The notes below the pieces were generated by a model that saw only the letters and a program-made list of their open reading frames with translations, was not told the DNA's origin and did not search any database. From Streptomyces atroolivaceus (GTDB lineage: Bacteria > Actinomycetota > Actinomycetes > Streptomycetales > Streptomycetaceae): a stretch of DNA of 64,000 bases. The DNA lies in the NCBI RefSeq assembly GCF_000717025.1, contig NZ_JNXG01000009.1, positions 248,001 to 312,000 on the forward strand, in the 5' to 3' direction. Of the stretch, positions 1 through 11,109 are shown piece by piece. Both the position numbers and the translations under genes were made by a program. Within the stretch, counting starts at the first letter, position 1. Each line of letters starts with the position of its first letter.

Positions 1-3000
1 GCGCCCACCGGCTCACCCTCAACACCCTGGTCCAGGGCGCCTGGGGCCTTCTGCTCGCGCATCTCACCGGGCGTCCCGACGTCGTCTTCGGAACCACCGT
101 CTCCGGCCGCCCGCCCGAGATCCCGGGCATCGAGTCGATGGTCGGCCTCTTCATCAACACCGTGCCGGTGCGGGTCCGCCCGGCGCCCGGCGAGACCCTG
201 GCCGCGCTCCTGACCCGGCTCCAGGAGGAGCAGGGCCGTCTCCTCGGGCACCAGTACGTGGGTCTGACCGAGATACGCGGCGTCACGGACCTGGACGAAC
301 TCTTCGACACGCTGGCCGTGTTCGAGAACTACCCCATGGACGCGGAGGCCCTGCGCACCGCGCAGCAGGGACTGCCCGGCCTCGCCGTGACCGGGTTCAG
401 CGGCTCGGACGCGGCCCACTACCCGCTCACCCTCACCATCGCCCCGGGCGACGCCCTGAGGATCACCTTCGGCTACCGGGCCGCCGTCCTCGAACGCGAG
501 GAGGTGGCCCTCACGGTCGACCGCATGCGGCGCATGATGACCGCGATGGCGGAGGGGCTCGACCGCCGTGCCGACGCGCTCCCCGTCCTCCTGGACGGGG
601 AGCGCGAGACGCTGCTCTCCCAAGGGCGCGGCGCCGAACTCCTGGGCGGCGACGCCGACGAGGGCATTCCGGCCGCCGTCGCCCGGCATGCCGCCCGGCA
701 CCCGGACGCGGTGGCCGTGGTCGAAGCGGGTTCGGAGCTGACGTACGGACAACTCGAGGCAGCCGCAGCCGAGCTGGGCCGGGCACTCGCAGGGCTGGGC
801 GTCCGTGCGGAGGACGGCGTCGGCATCCTCATCGGCCGTTCCACGGCACTGGTCACCGCCTCCCTGGCGGCCCTGCGCGCGGGCGCCGCCTATGTGCCGC
901 TCGACCCGCGCTGGCCGGCCGACCGGCTCACCCGCGCCGCCGAGGTGTCGGGCCTGCGCGTCCTGATCGTCGACCGGACCACCTCGACGCACCCCTGGGT
1001 GCGCCGACAGGAGCCCGGGACGAGCGTGCTGACCGTCGACGCCGCGGGCCGTGTCCGGCACGGCGGCCCCGCCGCTCCGGGGGTCCTCCCCGCCGTCACG
1101 GGTGGCGCCCGGCTCGCGTACGTGATGTTCACCTCCGGCTCCACCGGCATGCCCAAGGGCGTCGGAGTCACCCACGCGGACATCACCGCCCTCGCGGCCG
1201 ACCGGACCTGGGGCGACGGTGTGGCCGACGCGGTCCTGCTGCACTCGGCGTACGTCTTCGACGCCTCCACCTTCGAGATATGGGCTCCCCTCCTCAACGG
1301 GGGCCGGGTCGTCGTCGCGCCCGAGGGCGCCCTCCAGCCCGCCGTGCTCCGCGACCTCGTCACCCGGCACGGCGTGACGGCGGCATTCCTGACGACGGCC
1401 CTGTTCAACGTCATCGCCGAGACCGACCCAGGTGCCCTCGGCCTGCTGAGGCTGGCCGCGTCCGGAGGCGAGGCCGCGGCGCCCGGCGTCCTCCAGCGGC
1501 TCGCCGCCGCCCACCCGGGCACCGCCTTCCTGAACGTCTACGGGCCCACCGAGACCACCACCTTCGCCACCCTCCACCCTGTCCGGCCCGGCGACACCCC
1601 CGGCGCCGTGCCCCCGATCGGCCGGCCGCTCGACGGCATGCGCGCCTACGTACTCGACGCGGCGATGCGGCCCGTGCCGCCCGGCGCCGAGGGCGAGCTG
1701 TACGTCGCGGGCGCCGGTGTCGCGCGCGGCTACCTGGGGCGCCCCGGCCTGACCTCCACCCGGTTCGTCGCCGACCCGTTCACCGGCACAGGGGCGCGGA
1801 TGTACCGCACCGGTGACCTCGTGCGCCGGGGCGCCGACGGCACCCTGCACTACGTCGCCCGGGCCGACCAGCAGATCAAACTCCGCGGTCACCGCATCGA
1901 GCCCGCCGAGATCGAGGCGGCCCTCTGCTCCGACCCGTCCGTGCGCGCCGCCTGCGTCCTGGTCCGCGAGGATCTGCCCGGCGACCGCACCCTGACCGCG
2001 TACGTCGTCCCGGCCCCCGGGCGGACCCCGGACCCGGGCCGGCTCGCGGCGCACGTCGGCAGCCGGCTGCCCGCCTACATGGTGCCGGCCGTCATCCAGC
2101 CGCTCGACGTGCTGCCGCTGACCCCCAACGGCAAGCTCGACCGGTCCGCCCTCCCCGCGCCCGCCACCCGGCCCGGCGCCGGCGGGGGGCCGCCGCGCGG
2201 CGCCCACGAGGAGATCCTCGCCGGGCTCTTCGCCGACGTGCTGGGTGTGGCCCGCGTCGGAACCGACGACAACTTCTTCTCCCTGGGCGGCCACTCGCTG
2301 CTCGCCACCCGTCTCGTCGGCCGTATCCGTACCGCCCTGGGCACGGAGACCGAGATCCGCACCCTCTTCGACAACCCCACCGTCGCCACGCTCGCCAGGG
2401 CCCTGCGGGACGCGGACCGGCCCGCCCGCCCCGCCCTCGTACCGCAGGAACGCCCCGCGGCGCTCCCGCTCTCCTACGCCCAGCAGCGTCTGTGGTTCCT
2501 CCACCGCCTCGAAGGACCCTCGGCCACCTACAACATCCCCTTCGCCCTGCGCATCGACGGACCGCTCGACACGGAAGCCCTGCGCCAGGCCCTCCGCGAC
2601 GTCATCACCCGGCACTCCGCGCTGCGTACCGTCTTCCCGGAGCACGACAGCCGGCCGCGTCAGCACGTCACCGCTCCGGACGAGGTCCACCTCCCGTTCG
2701 CGCTCGAAGCCGTCGACGAGGAAGGACTCACCGAGAGGATCAAAGCCGCCGCGGCCGCACCGATCGACATCGAGCACCGTCTCCCGCTCAGGGCGACCCT
2801 GCTGCGCACGGCCGACGACGCCCACGTCCTGGTCCTCGTGGTCCACCACATCGCCGCCGACGGCTCGTCCCTGGCGCCCCTCACCCGCGACCTCGGCACC
2901 GCCTACCGCGCCCGCGTGCGGGCCGAGGCGCCGCTCTGGGCGGAACTCCCGGTCGACTACGCCGACTTCACCCTCTGGCAGCGCCGCCTCCTCGGCGACG

Positions 3001-6000
3001 AGCGAGACCCCGGGAGTGTCGTCTCACGCCAGCTGGCGTACTGGAGAACCGCGTTGGACGGGCTGCCGGAGATGGTCGAGCTGCCCCGGGACCGTCCGCG
3101 CCCCGCCGCGCCCCGGCACACCGGCGCCACCCACGACTTCGCCCTCGCCCCCACCACCGCCCGGGCGGTCGCCGACCTCGCCCGCACCAGCGGATGCAGC
3201 GTCTTCATGGTGCTGCAGGCCGCCCTGTCTGCCGTGCTGTCCCGGCACGGTGCGGGTGACGACATCCCGATCGGCACAGCCGTCGCCGGACGCACCGACG
3301 AGGCGGCCTCCGGCCTCGTCGGCTTCTTCGTCAACACGCTCGTGCTGCGCACGGACCTGACGGGCGACCCCACGTTCCTCGAACTCCTCGACCGGGTGAA
3401 GGAGTTCGACCTCTCCGCCTACGCGCATCAGGACGTCCCCTTCGAACGTCTCGTGGAACTGCTCAACCCCGCGCGCTCGCAGAACCACCACCCGCTCTTC
3501 CAGACCATGCTCATCCTCCAGAACCACAGTCCCGCCGCGCCCCTCGACCTGCCCGGCCTCACCGCCGAGGGCGTGCCGGTCGACCCTGGGGTCAGCAAGT
3601 TCGACCTGTCGTTCACCTTCACCGAGACGTACGACGACAGCGGCACGCCCAGCGGTATGCGGGCCGCGGTCGACTACGCGACGGAGATCTTCGACGCGGC
3701 CACGGTCCGCGGCCTCGCCGAGCGGCTCGTCCAGCTCATCGGCTCCGTCACCACCGATCCAGGCCGTCCGCTGAGCACGTACGACGTGCTCACAGCCGCC
3801 GAGCGCACCCGCCTCGCGGCCTGGGGGACCGGGCCCGCCGGGAGCGTGCCGGAGTCGACCGTCCCCGCGCTCTTCGGGCACCGGGCCCGGCGCACCCCGG
3901 ACGCCCCCGCGGTCCGCGACGCCGGCACCACCCTCACCTACGGCGAACTCGACGCCCGCGCCGAGGCCCTCGCACGCCACCTCGCGGCGCGGGGCATCGG
4001 CCCCGAGGACCGGGTGGCCGTCGCGCTGCCCCGCACCCACGACCTCGTCGTGGCCCTCCTCGGCGTCCTCAAGGCCGGGGCCGCGTACGTGCCGCTCGAT
4101 CCGGACTACCCGGCCCGGCGCCTGTCGCACATGCTCGACGACTCACGGCCGCGCCTGCTCCTCACCACGCCCGCCGTGCGCCGCCGGCTTCCCGACACCC
4201 CGGTGCCGTACCTGCACGTCGGCGACCTGGGGGAGGCCGGCGCCGCGCCGGCGGTGCGCGACGGCGCCCCCACGCGCCCCGTCCCGGCCCTGCTTCCGGC
4301 GCACCCGGCCTACGTCATCTACACGTCCGGTTCCACCGGCCGCCCCAAGGGCGTCGTGGTCACCCACCGGGGAGCGGGCGCCATGGCCAGGACCCAGATC
4401 GAGCGGCTGCGCGTCGCCCCGGGCAGCCGGGTGCTCCACATGGCCTCGGTCAGCTTCGACGCCGCGTTCTGGGAGCTGTGCATGGGGCTCCTCGCCGGGG
4501 CCTGCCTGGAGATCGACGAACGCGACGCCCTGCTGCCCGGCCCCACCCTCGCCGCCCTGGTCCGTGACCGGGGCATCACCCACCTCACCCTGCCGCCCGC
4601 CGCCCTCGCGGTGATGCCGCCCGGCTCTCTGCCCGCAGGGACCACCATGGTCCTCGCCGGCGAGGCGTGCCCGCCCGCCCTGGTGCACACCTGGGCGCGG
4701 GACCGGTTCCTGGTCAACGCCTACGGCCCGACGGAGACCACCGTCTGCGCGACCATGAGCACCTTCCAGCACGCGGACGGGCCGCTCGCCCCCGACCGCA
4801 CCGTGCCCATCGGCGTACCCGTCGACGGCACCCGCGTCCATGTCCTGGACGGCCGGCTCGCCCCGGTGCCGCCCGGCGTCGTCGGCGAACTGTACGTCTC
4901 GGGTGAGGGGGTGGCCCGTGGGTACCACGGCCGGGCCGCCCTGACCGCGTCCCGTTTCGTGGCCGACCCCTTCGACCGGTCGGGGGGCCGCATGTACCGC
5001 ACCGGTGACCTGGTGCGCTGGACGGCCGGAGGAGAGCTCGTCTACGTCTCCCGGGTCGACGACCAGGTGAAGCTCCGGGGCTTCCGCATCGAGCTCGGCG
5101 AGATCGAGACCGCGCTCACCGCCCTGCCCGGCATCGCCGCGGCCGTCGCCGTCGTACGTGAGGACCGGCCCGGTGACAGGCGTCTGGTCGCGTACACCGT
5201 GGCCACGACCGGTACGGAGGGCCCGGACGACGGTGAGGTGCGCGCCCACCTCACCGCCACCCTGCCCGGCCACATGATCCCGGCGGCCCTCGTACGGCTC
5301 GACGCCCTGCCCGTCACCCCCAACGGCAAGACCGACCGGCGAGCCCTGCCCGCCCCCGGGCCGGCCGTACCGGTCGGTGGCCGTGCCCCGCGCACCGCTC
5401 GCGAACGTGCCCTGTGCGAGGCCTTCGCGGAGACACTCGGCGTACCCGAGGTCGGCGTCACGGACGACTTCTTCGCCCTGGGCGGCCACTCGCTCCTCGC
5501 CGTGACGCTCGCCCAGCGGATCGGTGAACGCTGCGGCCGGCGCCCCTCCCTCCGTGCCCTGTTCGCGGCGCCCACCGTCGAGGGCGTCGCCCGGCTGCTG
5601 GAAGGCCAGGCGGGGGAGGAGGGCCAGGAGGACGCCGTCGCACCGGACCTCGCGGGCGAGGTCCGGCTGGCGCCGGACATCACGGGGACGGGCCGGGCCG
5701 CTTCGGCCCCGGTGCCCCAACCCGCGCGCAGGCCCTCCCGCCCTTCCCCCCGGCCCCTTCTGACCGGTGCGTCCGGGTTCCTCGGAGCCTTCCTCCTGCG
5801 CGACCTCATCGAGACCACCGACGGTCCGGTCGACTGCCTGGTACGGGCCGAGGACGAGCTGCGCGGCGCGCACCGGCTGCGGGAGAACCTGCAGCGCTAC
5901 GGCCTCTGGCGCCCCCGCTACGCGGACCTGATCCGCCCCGTCCCCGGGGACCTCGCCGCCCCGGGCCTCGGTCTGTCACCCGAACACCGGACCGCCCTGG

Positions 6001-6854
6001 TACGCCGTCTCGGCCCCGTCGTCCACAACGGCGCACGCGTCAACTTCGCCGCCGCTTACGGTGATCTGCGCGCCCCCAACGTGGCCGGCACCGAGGAACT
6101 GCTGCGCCTGCTGGCCGACTCCGCCTCACCCGGGATGCACTACGTCTCGACCACGAGCGTCTACGCCCCGGTCCCCGGCACCGATTCCGTCACCGTCACG
6201 GAGTCGACCCCGACGGGCCCCGCCTCCGGTCTGCCCGACGGATACGCGCAGAGCAAGTGGGTCGCCGAGCAACTCGTCGGCCTGGCCCGTGGACGCGGCC
6301 TGCCGGTGACCGTGTACCGGCCGGGCCGGATCAGCGGCGACACCACCACCGGCGCCTGCCAGGACCGCGACCTGCTCTGGCAGCTCATCAAGGGGTGCCT
6401 CCAGGCGGGGGCGGTGCCGGACCTGCCGCACGGGTCGACCGACTGGGTACCCGTGGACTACGTCAGCGCGGCGGTGGTGGCGCTCTCCGCCTCCGGCCGG
6501 AGCGGAGACGAGACGTATCACCTCACCAACCCGGACGCCCCGGGGCTGGACCGCGTCTTCGAGGTGGCCGCCCGCCTCGGCCACGAGCTGCGCACCGTCA
6601 CCGTGCCGCAGTGGCAGGCGAGCGTGGCGGCGCGGCACGACAACGCGGCGCAACTGTTCCTCGGTGACGGGGGGCGGACCCGGCACGAGGCGACGGACCA
6701 CCGCGGCTTCGACTCCAGCTGGACGGCCAAGGCGGCGTCGGCCCTGGGAGTCCATCTGCCGCCCCTGACGGACGACGTTCTCACGCGCTACCTGAGCTAC
6801 TTCCAGGAGACCGGATTCCTGCCCGCGCCGCAGGGGGTGCGAGCGAGGACGTAG
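1..6854 (+). CDS. Nonribosomal peptide synthetase, 5' end outside window, terminal reductase
   Basis: The reading frame is open from base 3, so the ATG at 138 is internal and the gene starts upstream. Counting from that ATG, the order is: end of a condensation domain (to about 150); adenylation domain A1 (about 160-690; core [11 protein letters not shown]); carrier PCP1 (GGHSLL, Ser720); condensation domain (HHIAADG near 903); A2 (about 1250-1765); PCP2 (Ser1785); and a thioester reductase domain with NAD(P)-binding GASGFLG near 1874 and a YAQSK catalytic pair, Tyr2036/Lys2040. There is no thioesterase and no epimerase, so the chain should leave as an aldehyde or alcohol. By alignment to GrsA, the A2 pocket reads DAWTVAAVCK, very close to the Phe code. 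A1 reads roughly DAFFAGVTFK, suggesting an aliphatic residue such as Val. These pocket calls were made by eye. The product is unknown. Confidence 0.93.
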   Translation, partial: AHRLTLNTLVQGAWGLLLAHLTGRPDVVFGTTVSGRPPEIPGIESMVGLFINTVPVRVRPAPGETLAALLTRLQEEQGRLLGHQYVGLTEIRGVTDLDELFDTLAVFENYPMDAEALRTAQQGLPGLAVTGFSGSDAAHYPLTLTIAPGDALRITFGYRAAVLEREEVALTVDRMRRMMTAMAEGLDRRADALPVLLDGERETLLSQGRGAELLGGDADEGIPAAVARHAARHPDAVAVVEAGSELTYGQLEAAAAELGRALAGLGVRAEDGVGILIGRSTALVTASLAALRAGAAYVPLDPRWPADRLTRAAEVSGLRVLIVDRTTSTHPWVRRQEPGTSVLTVDAAGRVRHGGPAAPGVLPAVTGGARLAYVMFTSGSTGMPKGVGVTHADITALAADRTWGDGVADAVLLHSAYVFDASTFEIWAPLLNGGRVVVAPEGALQPAVLRDLVTRHGVTAAFLTTALFNVIAETDPGALGLLRLAASGGEAAAPGVLQRLAAAHPGTAFLNVYGPTETTTFATLHPVRPGDTPGAVPPIGRPLDGMRAYVLDAAMRPVPPGAEGELYVAGAGVARGYLGRPGLTSTRFVADPFTGTGARMYRTGDLVRRGADGTLHYVARADQQIKLRGHRIEPAEIEAALCSDPSVRAACVLVREDLPGDRTLTAYVVPAPGRTPDPGRLAAHVGSRLPAYMVPAVIQPLDVLPLTPNGKLDRSALPAPATRPGAGGGPPRGAHEEILAGLFADVLGVARVGTDDNFFSLGGHSLLATRLVGRIRTALGTETEIRTLFDNPTVATLARALRDADRPARPALVPQERPAALPLSYAQQRLWFLHRLEGPSATYNIPFALRIDGPLDTEALRQALRDVITRHSALRTVFPEHDSRPRQHVTAPDEVHLPFALEAVDEEGLTERIKAAAAAPIDIEHRLPLRATLLRTADDAHVLVLVVHHIAADGSSLAPLTRDLGTAYRARVRAEAPLWAELPVDYADFTLWQRRLLGDERDPGSVVSRQLAYWRTALDGLPEMVELPRDRPRPAAPRHTGATHDFALAPTTARAVADLARTSGCSVFMVLQAALSAVLSRHGAGDDIPIGTAVAGRTDEAASGLVGFFVNTLVLRTDLTGDPTFLELLDRVKEFDLSAYAHQDVPFERLVELLNPARSQNHHPLFQTMLILQNHSPAAPLDLPGLTAEGVPVDPGVSKFDLSFTFTETYDDSGTPSGMRAAVDYATEIFDAATVRGLAERLVQLIGSVTTDPGRPLSTYDVLTAAERTRLAAWGTGPAGSVPESTVPALFGHRARRTPDAPAVRDAGTTLTYGELDARAEALARHLAARGIGPEDRVAVALPRTHDLVVALLGVLKAGAAYVPLDPDYPARRLSHMLDDSRPRLLLTTPAVRRRLPDTPVPYLHVGDLGEAGAAPAVRDGAPTRPVPALLPAHPAYVIYTSGSTGRPKGVVVTHRGAGAMARTQIERLRVAPGSRVLHMASVSFDAAFWELCMGLLAGACLEIDERDALLPGPTLAALVRDRGITHLTLPPAALAVMPPGSLPAGTTMVLAGEACPPALVHTWARDRFLVNAYGPTETTVCATMSTFQHADGPLAPDRTVPIGVPVDGTRVHVLDGRLAPVPPGVVGELYVSGEGVARGYHGRAALTASRFVADPFDRSGGRMYRTGDLVRWTAGGELVYVSRVDDQVKLRGFRIELGEIETALTALPGIAAAVAVVREDRPGDRRLVAYTVATTGTEGPDDGEVRAHLTATLPGHMIPAALVRLDALPVTPNGKTDRRALPAPGPAVPVGGRAPRTARERALCEAFAETLGVPEVGVTDDFFALGGHSLLAVTLAQRIGERCGRRPSLRALFAAPTVEGVARLLEGQAGEEGQEDAVAPDLAGEVRLAPDITGTGRAASAPVPQPARRPSRPSPRPLLTGASGFLGAFLLRDLIETTDGPVDCLVRAEDELRGAHRLRENLQRYGLWRPRYADLIRPVPGDLAAPGLGLSPEHRTALVRRLGPVVHNGARVNFAAAYGDLRAPNVAGTEELLRLLADSASPGMHYVSTTSVYAPVPGTDSVTVTESTPTGPASGLPDGYAQSKWVAEQLVGLARGRGLPVTVYRPGRISGDTTTGACQDRDLLWQLIKGCLQAGAVPDLPHGSTDWVPVDYVSAAVVALSASGRSGDETYHLTNPDAPGLDRVFEVAARLGHELRTVTVPQWQASVAARHDNAAQLFLGDGGRTRHEATDHRGFDSSWTAKAASALGVHLPPLTDDVLTRYLSYFQETGFLPAPQGVRART

Positions 6855-6922
6855 GGCACCCCGCACCGACGCGGGCCGTCCGCCGCAGGGATTGTCAGAG
6901 GCGGGTGCCAGACTCCCTGGGC

Positions 6923-7384
6923 ATGAGCGAACAGGTGCGTCTTCGAGAGGTCAGTCACGCCGATCTGGAGGTGTTCCTCGCGCAGGAACACGATCCGGAG
7001 GCCGTGCACCGGTCGAATTTCCGGCCCAGGGAACCCGAGGTCTTCCTGCGGCACTGGAAGACGAAGGTCCTGGGAGACCCCTCCAACTTCGTGCGAGCCG
7101 TCACCGTCGACGGGGAGCTGGCGGGCAATCTCGTGGCGTGGTGGGAGGAGGACCGGCGTTTCATCGGGTACTGGCTCGGCCGGGAGTTCTGGGGCCGGGG
7201 CGTCGGCACGCGGGCGCTGCGGCTCTTCCTGGACCAGGAGACGACCCGGCCACTGCACGCCGACCCCTTCGCGGGGAACACCGGCTCGGTGCGGCTGCTG
7301 GAGAAGCACGGCTTCCGGCGCACCGGGACGGTCATGTACGGCGAGCACGAGCACGTCATGCTCGTGCTCCACGAAGGGGACTGA
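6923..7384 (+). CDS. GNAT family N-acetyltransferase
   Basis: A 153-residue protein with a RimJ/RimL-type GNAT fold. The acetyl-CoA binding segment GREFWGRGVGTRAL carries the R/Q-x-x-G-x-G pattern, and the C-terminal part reads GNTGSVRLLEKHGFRRTG, which is typical of the family. The substrate cannot be read from sequence. The frame extends to a GTG at 6905, but the ATG at 6923 opens directly into the conserved N-terminal beta strand (MSEQVRLREV) and is preferred. Neither start has a strong ribosome binding site. It follows the NRPS gene by about 70 bases on the same strand and could be co-transcribed, but nothing ties it to peptide synthesis. Confidence 0.85.
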   Translation: MSEQVRLREVSHADLEVFLAQEHDPEAVHRSNFRPREPEVFLRHWKTKVLGDPSNFVRAVTVDGELAGNLVAWWEEDRRFIGYWLGREFWGRGVGTRALRLFLDQETTRPLHADPFAGNTGSVRLLEKHGFRRTGTVMYGEHEHVMLVLHEGD

Positions 7385-7514
7385 CCCTCCGGGAAGTGTG
7401 GCCGGTAAGGCGCCGAGGAATTCCGACGTGCCGGAAAGCGATCCTCGGGCGTGATGCGGCACTGGTCAGGAGGTGGTCAGCCGTCCAGCTCCGTTGTCGG
7501 TGGCTCCCCCTGAG

Positions 7515-7584
7515 GTGAGGGCATCACCCGGAGCGCGGGGCCCCGGCGCGTGAGGGCATCACCCGGAGCGCGGGGCCCCGGCGC
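7515..7584. repeat. Perfect 35-bp tandem duplication
   Basis: Two identical 35-base copies lie head to tail (7515-7549 and 7550-7584) in the 340-base gap between the GNAT gene and the MEDS pair. Each copy contains the palindrome CGGGGCCCCG. No gene is seen here. It may be a local slippage duplication or part of the upstream region of the MEDS operon. Confidence 0.9.
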
Positions 7585-7727
7585 CCGGTCTGCCCGCCCC
7601 GCAGCCGGGCAGCCGTCGTTCGCCGGAGGCCGGGCAGACGCCAGGGGCCGCCATCGGCACCAGACGCGTCGCATCGGTGTGCTTCCATGGTCGGGGGAGT
7701 CATATCGGACGGGCGAGGGAGCACAGC

Positions 7728-8600
7728 ATGCCGGTGGCGCGAAGGGCGGCGGCGCGCCCCGAGCCGGATTCGCCGGAGGGACGCCACTCCAGCGTGGTCT
7801 TCTCCGACGACCGGCAGTGGGCCGAGCATCTCGGCGTCTTCGTCCGCAGCGGACTCGAGAGAGGCGAGCAGATCCAGTACTTCGCGGACACCACCGCCCC
7901 TGAACGAGTACTGCGCGCGCTGACCGAGGCCGGCATCGACGCGGCCGGCGCCGTGACGCGAGGGCAGCTGTCCGTGTCGGTCGCCGCGCAGACGTACCTC
8001 GCAGGTTCCGGGTTCGATCCCGACACGATGATCGGGCTGTGGTTCGACGCGGCGGAAGCGGCCTCGGCCTCGGGATACCGAGGGCTGCGGGTGATCGGCG
8101 AGATGTCCTGGGGCGCGAGGGACGTCGCCGGTGCCGACAGGCTGCTCGAATACGAACTGCGCGTACACGAGGAGGTCTTCGCGCACGTGCCGCTGACGGC
8201 GTGGTGCTTCTACGACCGCCGCCTGATGGCCGACGCGTACGTGAGTGTCCTGGCGAGTGCCCACCTGACGCACAGGGGGGAACCGTACGCCGTACCCGCC
8301 CTGCGGGTGGCGCCCCTGGCGGACCGGCCGGGGCTGCTGATGTCCGGGTCGGCCGGATACGACACACGGGACGCGGTCGCCGCCGCGGCTGCCGTCATCT
8401 CGGGCGCGGCAGCCCGGACGGAGCTGGACCTCGCGGATCTGCGCCACCTCGACGCGGCTTCGCTGGCCGTGCTGGCCGACGCCGCGGCCGGGCGGCCTGG
8501 TGGCACGCCACTCAAGGTCAGGCAGGCACCTTCGCCCCTGCGGCGACTACTGCAACTGTTCCCGGAGCTCGACTCCGTGGTGGAGGTCGTGGACCGATGA
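7728..8600 (+). CDS. MEDS-domain sensor with C-terminal STAS-like domain
   Basis: A 290-residue cytoplasmic protein. Residues of about 20-190 form a MEDS domain (the sensory fold of DcmR-type regulators): an early HSSVVFSDDRQW strand, then the GLWFDAAEAASASGYRGLR and WCFYDRR segments. The last 80 residues (ELDLADLRHLDAASLAVLAD) look like a STAS anti-sigma antagonist domain. Such proteins usually feed small-molecule or redox signals into sigma-factor partner switching. The start is ATG 7728, preceded by a GAGGGAG ribosome binding site; an upstream in-frame extension lacks one. The stop overlaps the next start (ATGA), so the two genes are translationally coupled. No phosphorylatable Ser of the classic antagonist could be assigned with certainty. 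Confidence 0.8.
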   Translation: MPVARRAAARPEPDSPEGRHSSVVFSDDRQWAEHLGVFVRSGLERGEQIQYFADTTAPERVLRALTEAGIDAAGAVTRGQLSVSVAAQTYLAGSGFDPDTMIGLWFDAAEAASASGYRGLRVIGEMSWGARDVAGADRLLEYELRVHEEVFAHVPLTAWCFYDRRLMADAYVSVLASAHLTHRGEPYAVPALRVAPLADRPGLLMSGSAGYDTRDAVAAAAAVISGAAARTELDLADLRHLDAASLAVLADAAAGRPGGTPLKVRQAPSPLRRLLQLFPELDSVVEVVDR

Positions 8601-9556
8601 CAACATACGGGCCGGCCTCGGCCGGCCTCGGCCGGCAGGCCGCCTTCTACCACCCGGCCCTCTTCTACGGAACCGAGGGCGAGTACCTCGACGGCGTCGG
8701 GACGTTCGTCCAGGACGCCTTGGACCGGGAGCACTCCGTGCTGGTGGCCGTGCCCGGCCCGCACCTTCCACTGCTGCAGGACCTCGTCGAGGGCAACCGC
8801 AAGCACGTCACGTGGGTGGACATGCGGCAGGCGGGGCGCAACCCGGGTCGCATCCTGTCGATGCTCCAGGAGTTCGCCGACCGCGCGGTGGACGCACGCA
8901 CACAGGCATCGATCGTCGGAGAGCCGATCTGGGTCGGGCGTACGCCGGCGGAGGCGTGGGAGGCGACCCGCCACGAAGCGCTGATCAACCTCGCCTTCAC
9001 CGGGCGCCCGGTCAGCATTCTCTGTCCCTACGACACGGCGTTGCCCGAGGACGTGCTGGCACAGGCCCACCGCACCCACCCGGTGGTCGGTGCTCCGGGG
9101 GCGTACCGGGCCAGCCCCCGCTATACGGACCCCCACGAGGTCTGTTGCGACTGCGACACTCCGCTGCCCGAGCCGCCGGACGCGGTCGTCGTCCCGTTCG
9201 GCGAACGGGCCCTGGCCTCCGTGCGTGACGAGGCCGACCGCTGGGCGGCCGCCGCCGGTCTGCCGCCGGTCCGCCGTACGGACTGGCTCCTCGCGATCGG
9301 CGAGGCGACCGCCAACTCGGTCCGTCATGGAGGAGGCCGCGGGACTCTGCGACTGTGGTGCGCCGACGGCGAGCTGGTCGCGGAGATCCGCGACCGGGGC
9401 CGGCTGGCCGATCCCCTCATGGGCCGCCGTCGGCCCGACCCCCGGGCGGCCGCCGGCGGCCGAGGCGTGTGGATCATGCACCAGGTGTGCGATCTGGTCG
9501 AGTTCCGGGCGGTGGAGCAGGGGCTCGTCCTCCGTCTCCACATGGGACTGGAGTGA
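8597..9556 (+). CDS. MEDS-domain protein with RsbW-like HATPase anti-sigma domain
   Basis: A 319-residue protein. Residues of about 10-185 are a second MEDS domain (AAFYHPALFYGTEGEYLDGV, then ILCPYDT). Residues of about 205-319 form a GHKL ATPase of the RsbW/SpoIIAB type, with the N-box GEATANSVRHGG and the G-box GGRGVWIMHQVCD. It has no histidine-kinase phosphoacceptor domain, which fits an anti-sigma factor or serine kinase. It is coupled by a 4-base overlap to the MEDS-STAS gene, so sensor-antagonist and sensor-kinase are probably made in equal amounts. Family knowledge suggests the pair switches a sigma factor; no sigma gene is adjacent. Confidence 0.85.
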   Translation: MTTYGPASAGLGRQAAFYHPALFYGTEGEYLDGVGTFVQDALDREHSVLVAVPGPHLPLLQDLVEGNRKHVTWVDMRQAGRNPGRILSMLQEFADRAVDARTQASIVGEPIWVGRTPAEAWEATRHEALINLAFTGRPVSILCPYDTALPEDVLAQAHRTHPVVGAPGAYRASPRYTDPHEVCCDCDTPLPEPPDAVVVPFGERALASVRDEADRWAAAAGLPPVRRTDWLLAIGEATANSVRHGGGRGTLRLWCADGELVAEIRDRGRLADPLMGRRRPDPRAAAGGRGVWIMHQVCDLVEFRAVEQGLVLRLHMGLE

Positions 9557-9604
9557 GCCGGGGAAGTCCTCGGTGGCGGACCGCACCTGCCCCGGCCGCC
9601 TCCA

Positions 9605-10003
9605 TCAGGGTTGTGCCGCCCGGCGCAAGGCCGCGAGGAGTTCCCGGTTGCTCATGCCTTTGAGTACGTACTCGGAGACACCGGCGCTCGTCATCCGTTC
9701 GACCGAGCCCTTGTCGTCGTAAGCGGAGAACGCCACGATGCGGCTGTCCGGCGAACACCGCGCGATGCCCCTGGCGACGGAGGGGCCGTCGCCAGGGAAG
9801 CGGACGTCCAGGATCACGAGGTCCGGTCGGTGGCACCCGGCGAGCCGGAGCGCCTGCTCGCCGTCGCACGCGGTGGCCACGACCTCCATGTCGGGCTGAG
9901 CCCGGATGACCTCGCTCAGGGTCTCCAGGAGCATCACGTTGTCGTCACAGAGGAGCACGCTGAACGGTGCGCCGGGGGAGCCGCCCGGTGTCGCCGCGGT
10001 CAC
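9605..10003 (-). CDS. Stand-alone response regulator receiver domain
   Basis: A 132-residue CheY-like protein with acidic pair DD in VLLCDDN, phosphoacceptor Asp in LVILDVRFPGDG, Ser/Thr in IVAFSAYDD, and Lys in YVLKGMSN. It has no DNA-binding output domain. The preferred start is a GTG overlapping the kinase stop codon (GTGA), which removes an N-terminal extension with no conservation. It is the last gene of the STAS - LuxR regulator - kinase - receiver operon. It probably takes phosphate from the upstream kinase as a sink or relay, or signals by protein contact. Confidence 0.8.
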   Translation of the reverse strand: MTAATPGGSPGAPFSVLLCDDNVMLLETLSEVIRAQPDMEVVATACDGEQALRLAGCHRPDLVILDVRFPGDGPSVARGIARCSPDSRIVAFSAYDDKGSVERMTSAGVSEYVLKGMSNRELLAALRRAAQP

Positions 10004-11109
10004 GGCGTACCGTCCTTCGGCTCCGACGCCGGAAGCGGTAGCGGGTTCGGCACCCAGAACTCGACCGTCGTCCCCGTCCCGGGGCGGCTGTGCATGGACC
10101 ACCACCCTCCTGCCGTCTCGGCTCTCTCCCGCATCTCGATGACCCCGAAATGCTCGCGGGCACCGTCCACGGACATCGGTTCGCCGGTTCCGTCATCCAC
10201 GACCCGCGTCAGGAGGCCGCCGTCGGCCGACGTGACGCGCACGTCGACCCGGCTCCCACGCGCGTGCTTGTGCACGTTCAGCAACGCTTCCTGGACGATA
10301 CGGAAGATGGTGATGGCCGTCTCGGGCGTGGGCGCACGGTCCAGCTGGTGATCGAACGAGTAGTCCATCCCCCAGGAGGAGCGGACGACGTCGTCCAGGT
10401 GGCTCGCGAGCCCTTCGACCAGGCCATGCCTGTCGATCCCCGGCGGATGAAGCCGGAAGGTCAGACTCCGGAGTCGGCCGATCGCTTCGCGTACCGTCGC
10501 GTCGAGACGCCGCAGTTCCGCGGAGTGCGCCTCCGGCACCCGATCCGCCAGCAGTTCCAGCCGCATCGCGACAGCGACCATGGCCTGGATGGAGTCGTCG
10601 TGGACGTCCCACGCGATGCGGCGTCGTTCCGTCTCCTGCGCCTGCACCAGGTGATCGAAGAGCCGCCGTCGCTCGCTGAGGGCCTGCTGCGCCGCCCGTC
10701 GTTCGGACATGTCCCGGGTGACCTTGCCGAATCCCTGCAGCACGCCCTTCTCGTCCCACAGGGCGGTGATGACCACGTTCGCCCAGAACCGGGAGCCGTC
10801 CTGGCGGACACGCCAGCCCTCGTCCTCCAGTCTGCCCTCGGCCACGGCGGTTTCCAGCTCCCACTGCGGCTTGCCCGACGACTGGTCCTCGGGCGGGTAG
10901 AAGACCGAGAAGTGCTGTCCGAGGATGTCCGCGGCCTCGTACCCCTTGATCCGCTCCGCCCCCGCGTTCCAGCTGATGATGTAGCCCTGCGGGTCGAGCA
11001 TGAAGATGCCGTAGTCCAGCACTCCCTGAACCAGCAGTGTGAAGGCCGTTTCCGACAGAGGAGCCGCCTGCTTCCGCGCCCACTTCTGCGGTCGCGGTTC
11101 CCGGGTCAC
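10000..11109 (-). CDS. PAS-domain histidine kinase (NarX/DesK-type, soluble)
   Basis: A 369-residue kinase with no membrane segment. A PAS domain covers about 25-145 (ISWNAGAERIKGYEAADILG, then DGSRFWANVVITAL). A HisKA_3 dimerisation segment follows with the phosphoacceptor His170 in ERRRIAWDVHDDSIQ, then a HATPase domain (FRIVQEALLNVHKHA; GHFGVIEM-type G-box). The cytoplasmic PAS suggests sensing of an intracellular ligand, redox state or light. The start overlaps the upstream response regulator stop (ATGA), and its own stop overlaps the downstream receiver start, so one kinase is bracketed by two regulators. Confidence 0.92.
   Translation of the reverse strand: MTREPRPQKWARKQAAPLSETAFTLLVQGVLDYGIFMLDPQGYIISWNAGAERIKGYEAADILGQHFSVFYPPEDQSSGKPQWELETAVAEGRLEDEGWRVRQDGSRFWANVVITALWDEKGVLQGFGKVTRDMSERRAAQQALSERRRLFDHLVQAQETERRRIAWDVHDDSIQAMVAVAMRLELLADRVPEAHSAELRRLDATVREAIGRLRSLTFRLHPPGIDRHGLVEGLASHLDDVVRSSWGMDYSFDHQLDRAPTPETAITIFRIVQEALLNVHKHARGSRVDVRVTSADGGLLTRVVDDGTGEPMSVDGAREHFGVIEMRERAETAGGWWSMHSRPGTGTTVEFWVPNPLPLPASEPKDGTP

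Noticed and set aside
138..140. ATG 138 as the NRPS start
   Set aside because: The frame upstream to base 3 reads as condensation-domain sequence ([20 protein letters not shown]), so the gene begins outside the window.
4143..5873. A 576-codon leftward open frame inside the NRPS
   Set aside because: It is a mirror of the highly GC-biased NRPS codons. It has no domain, no ribosome binding site, and composition typical of a shadow.
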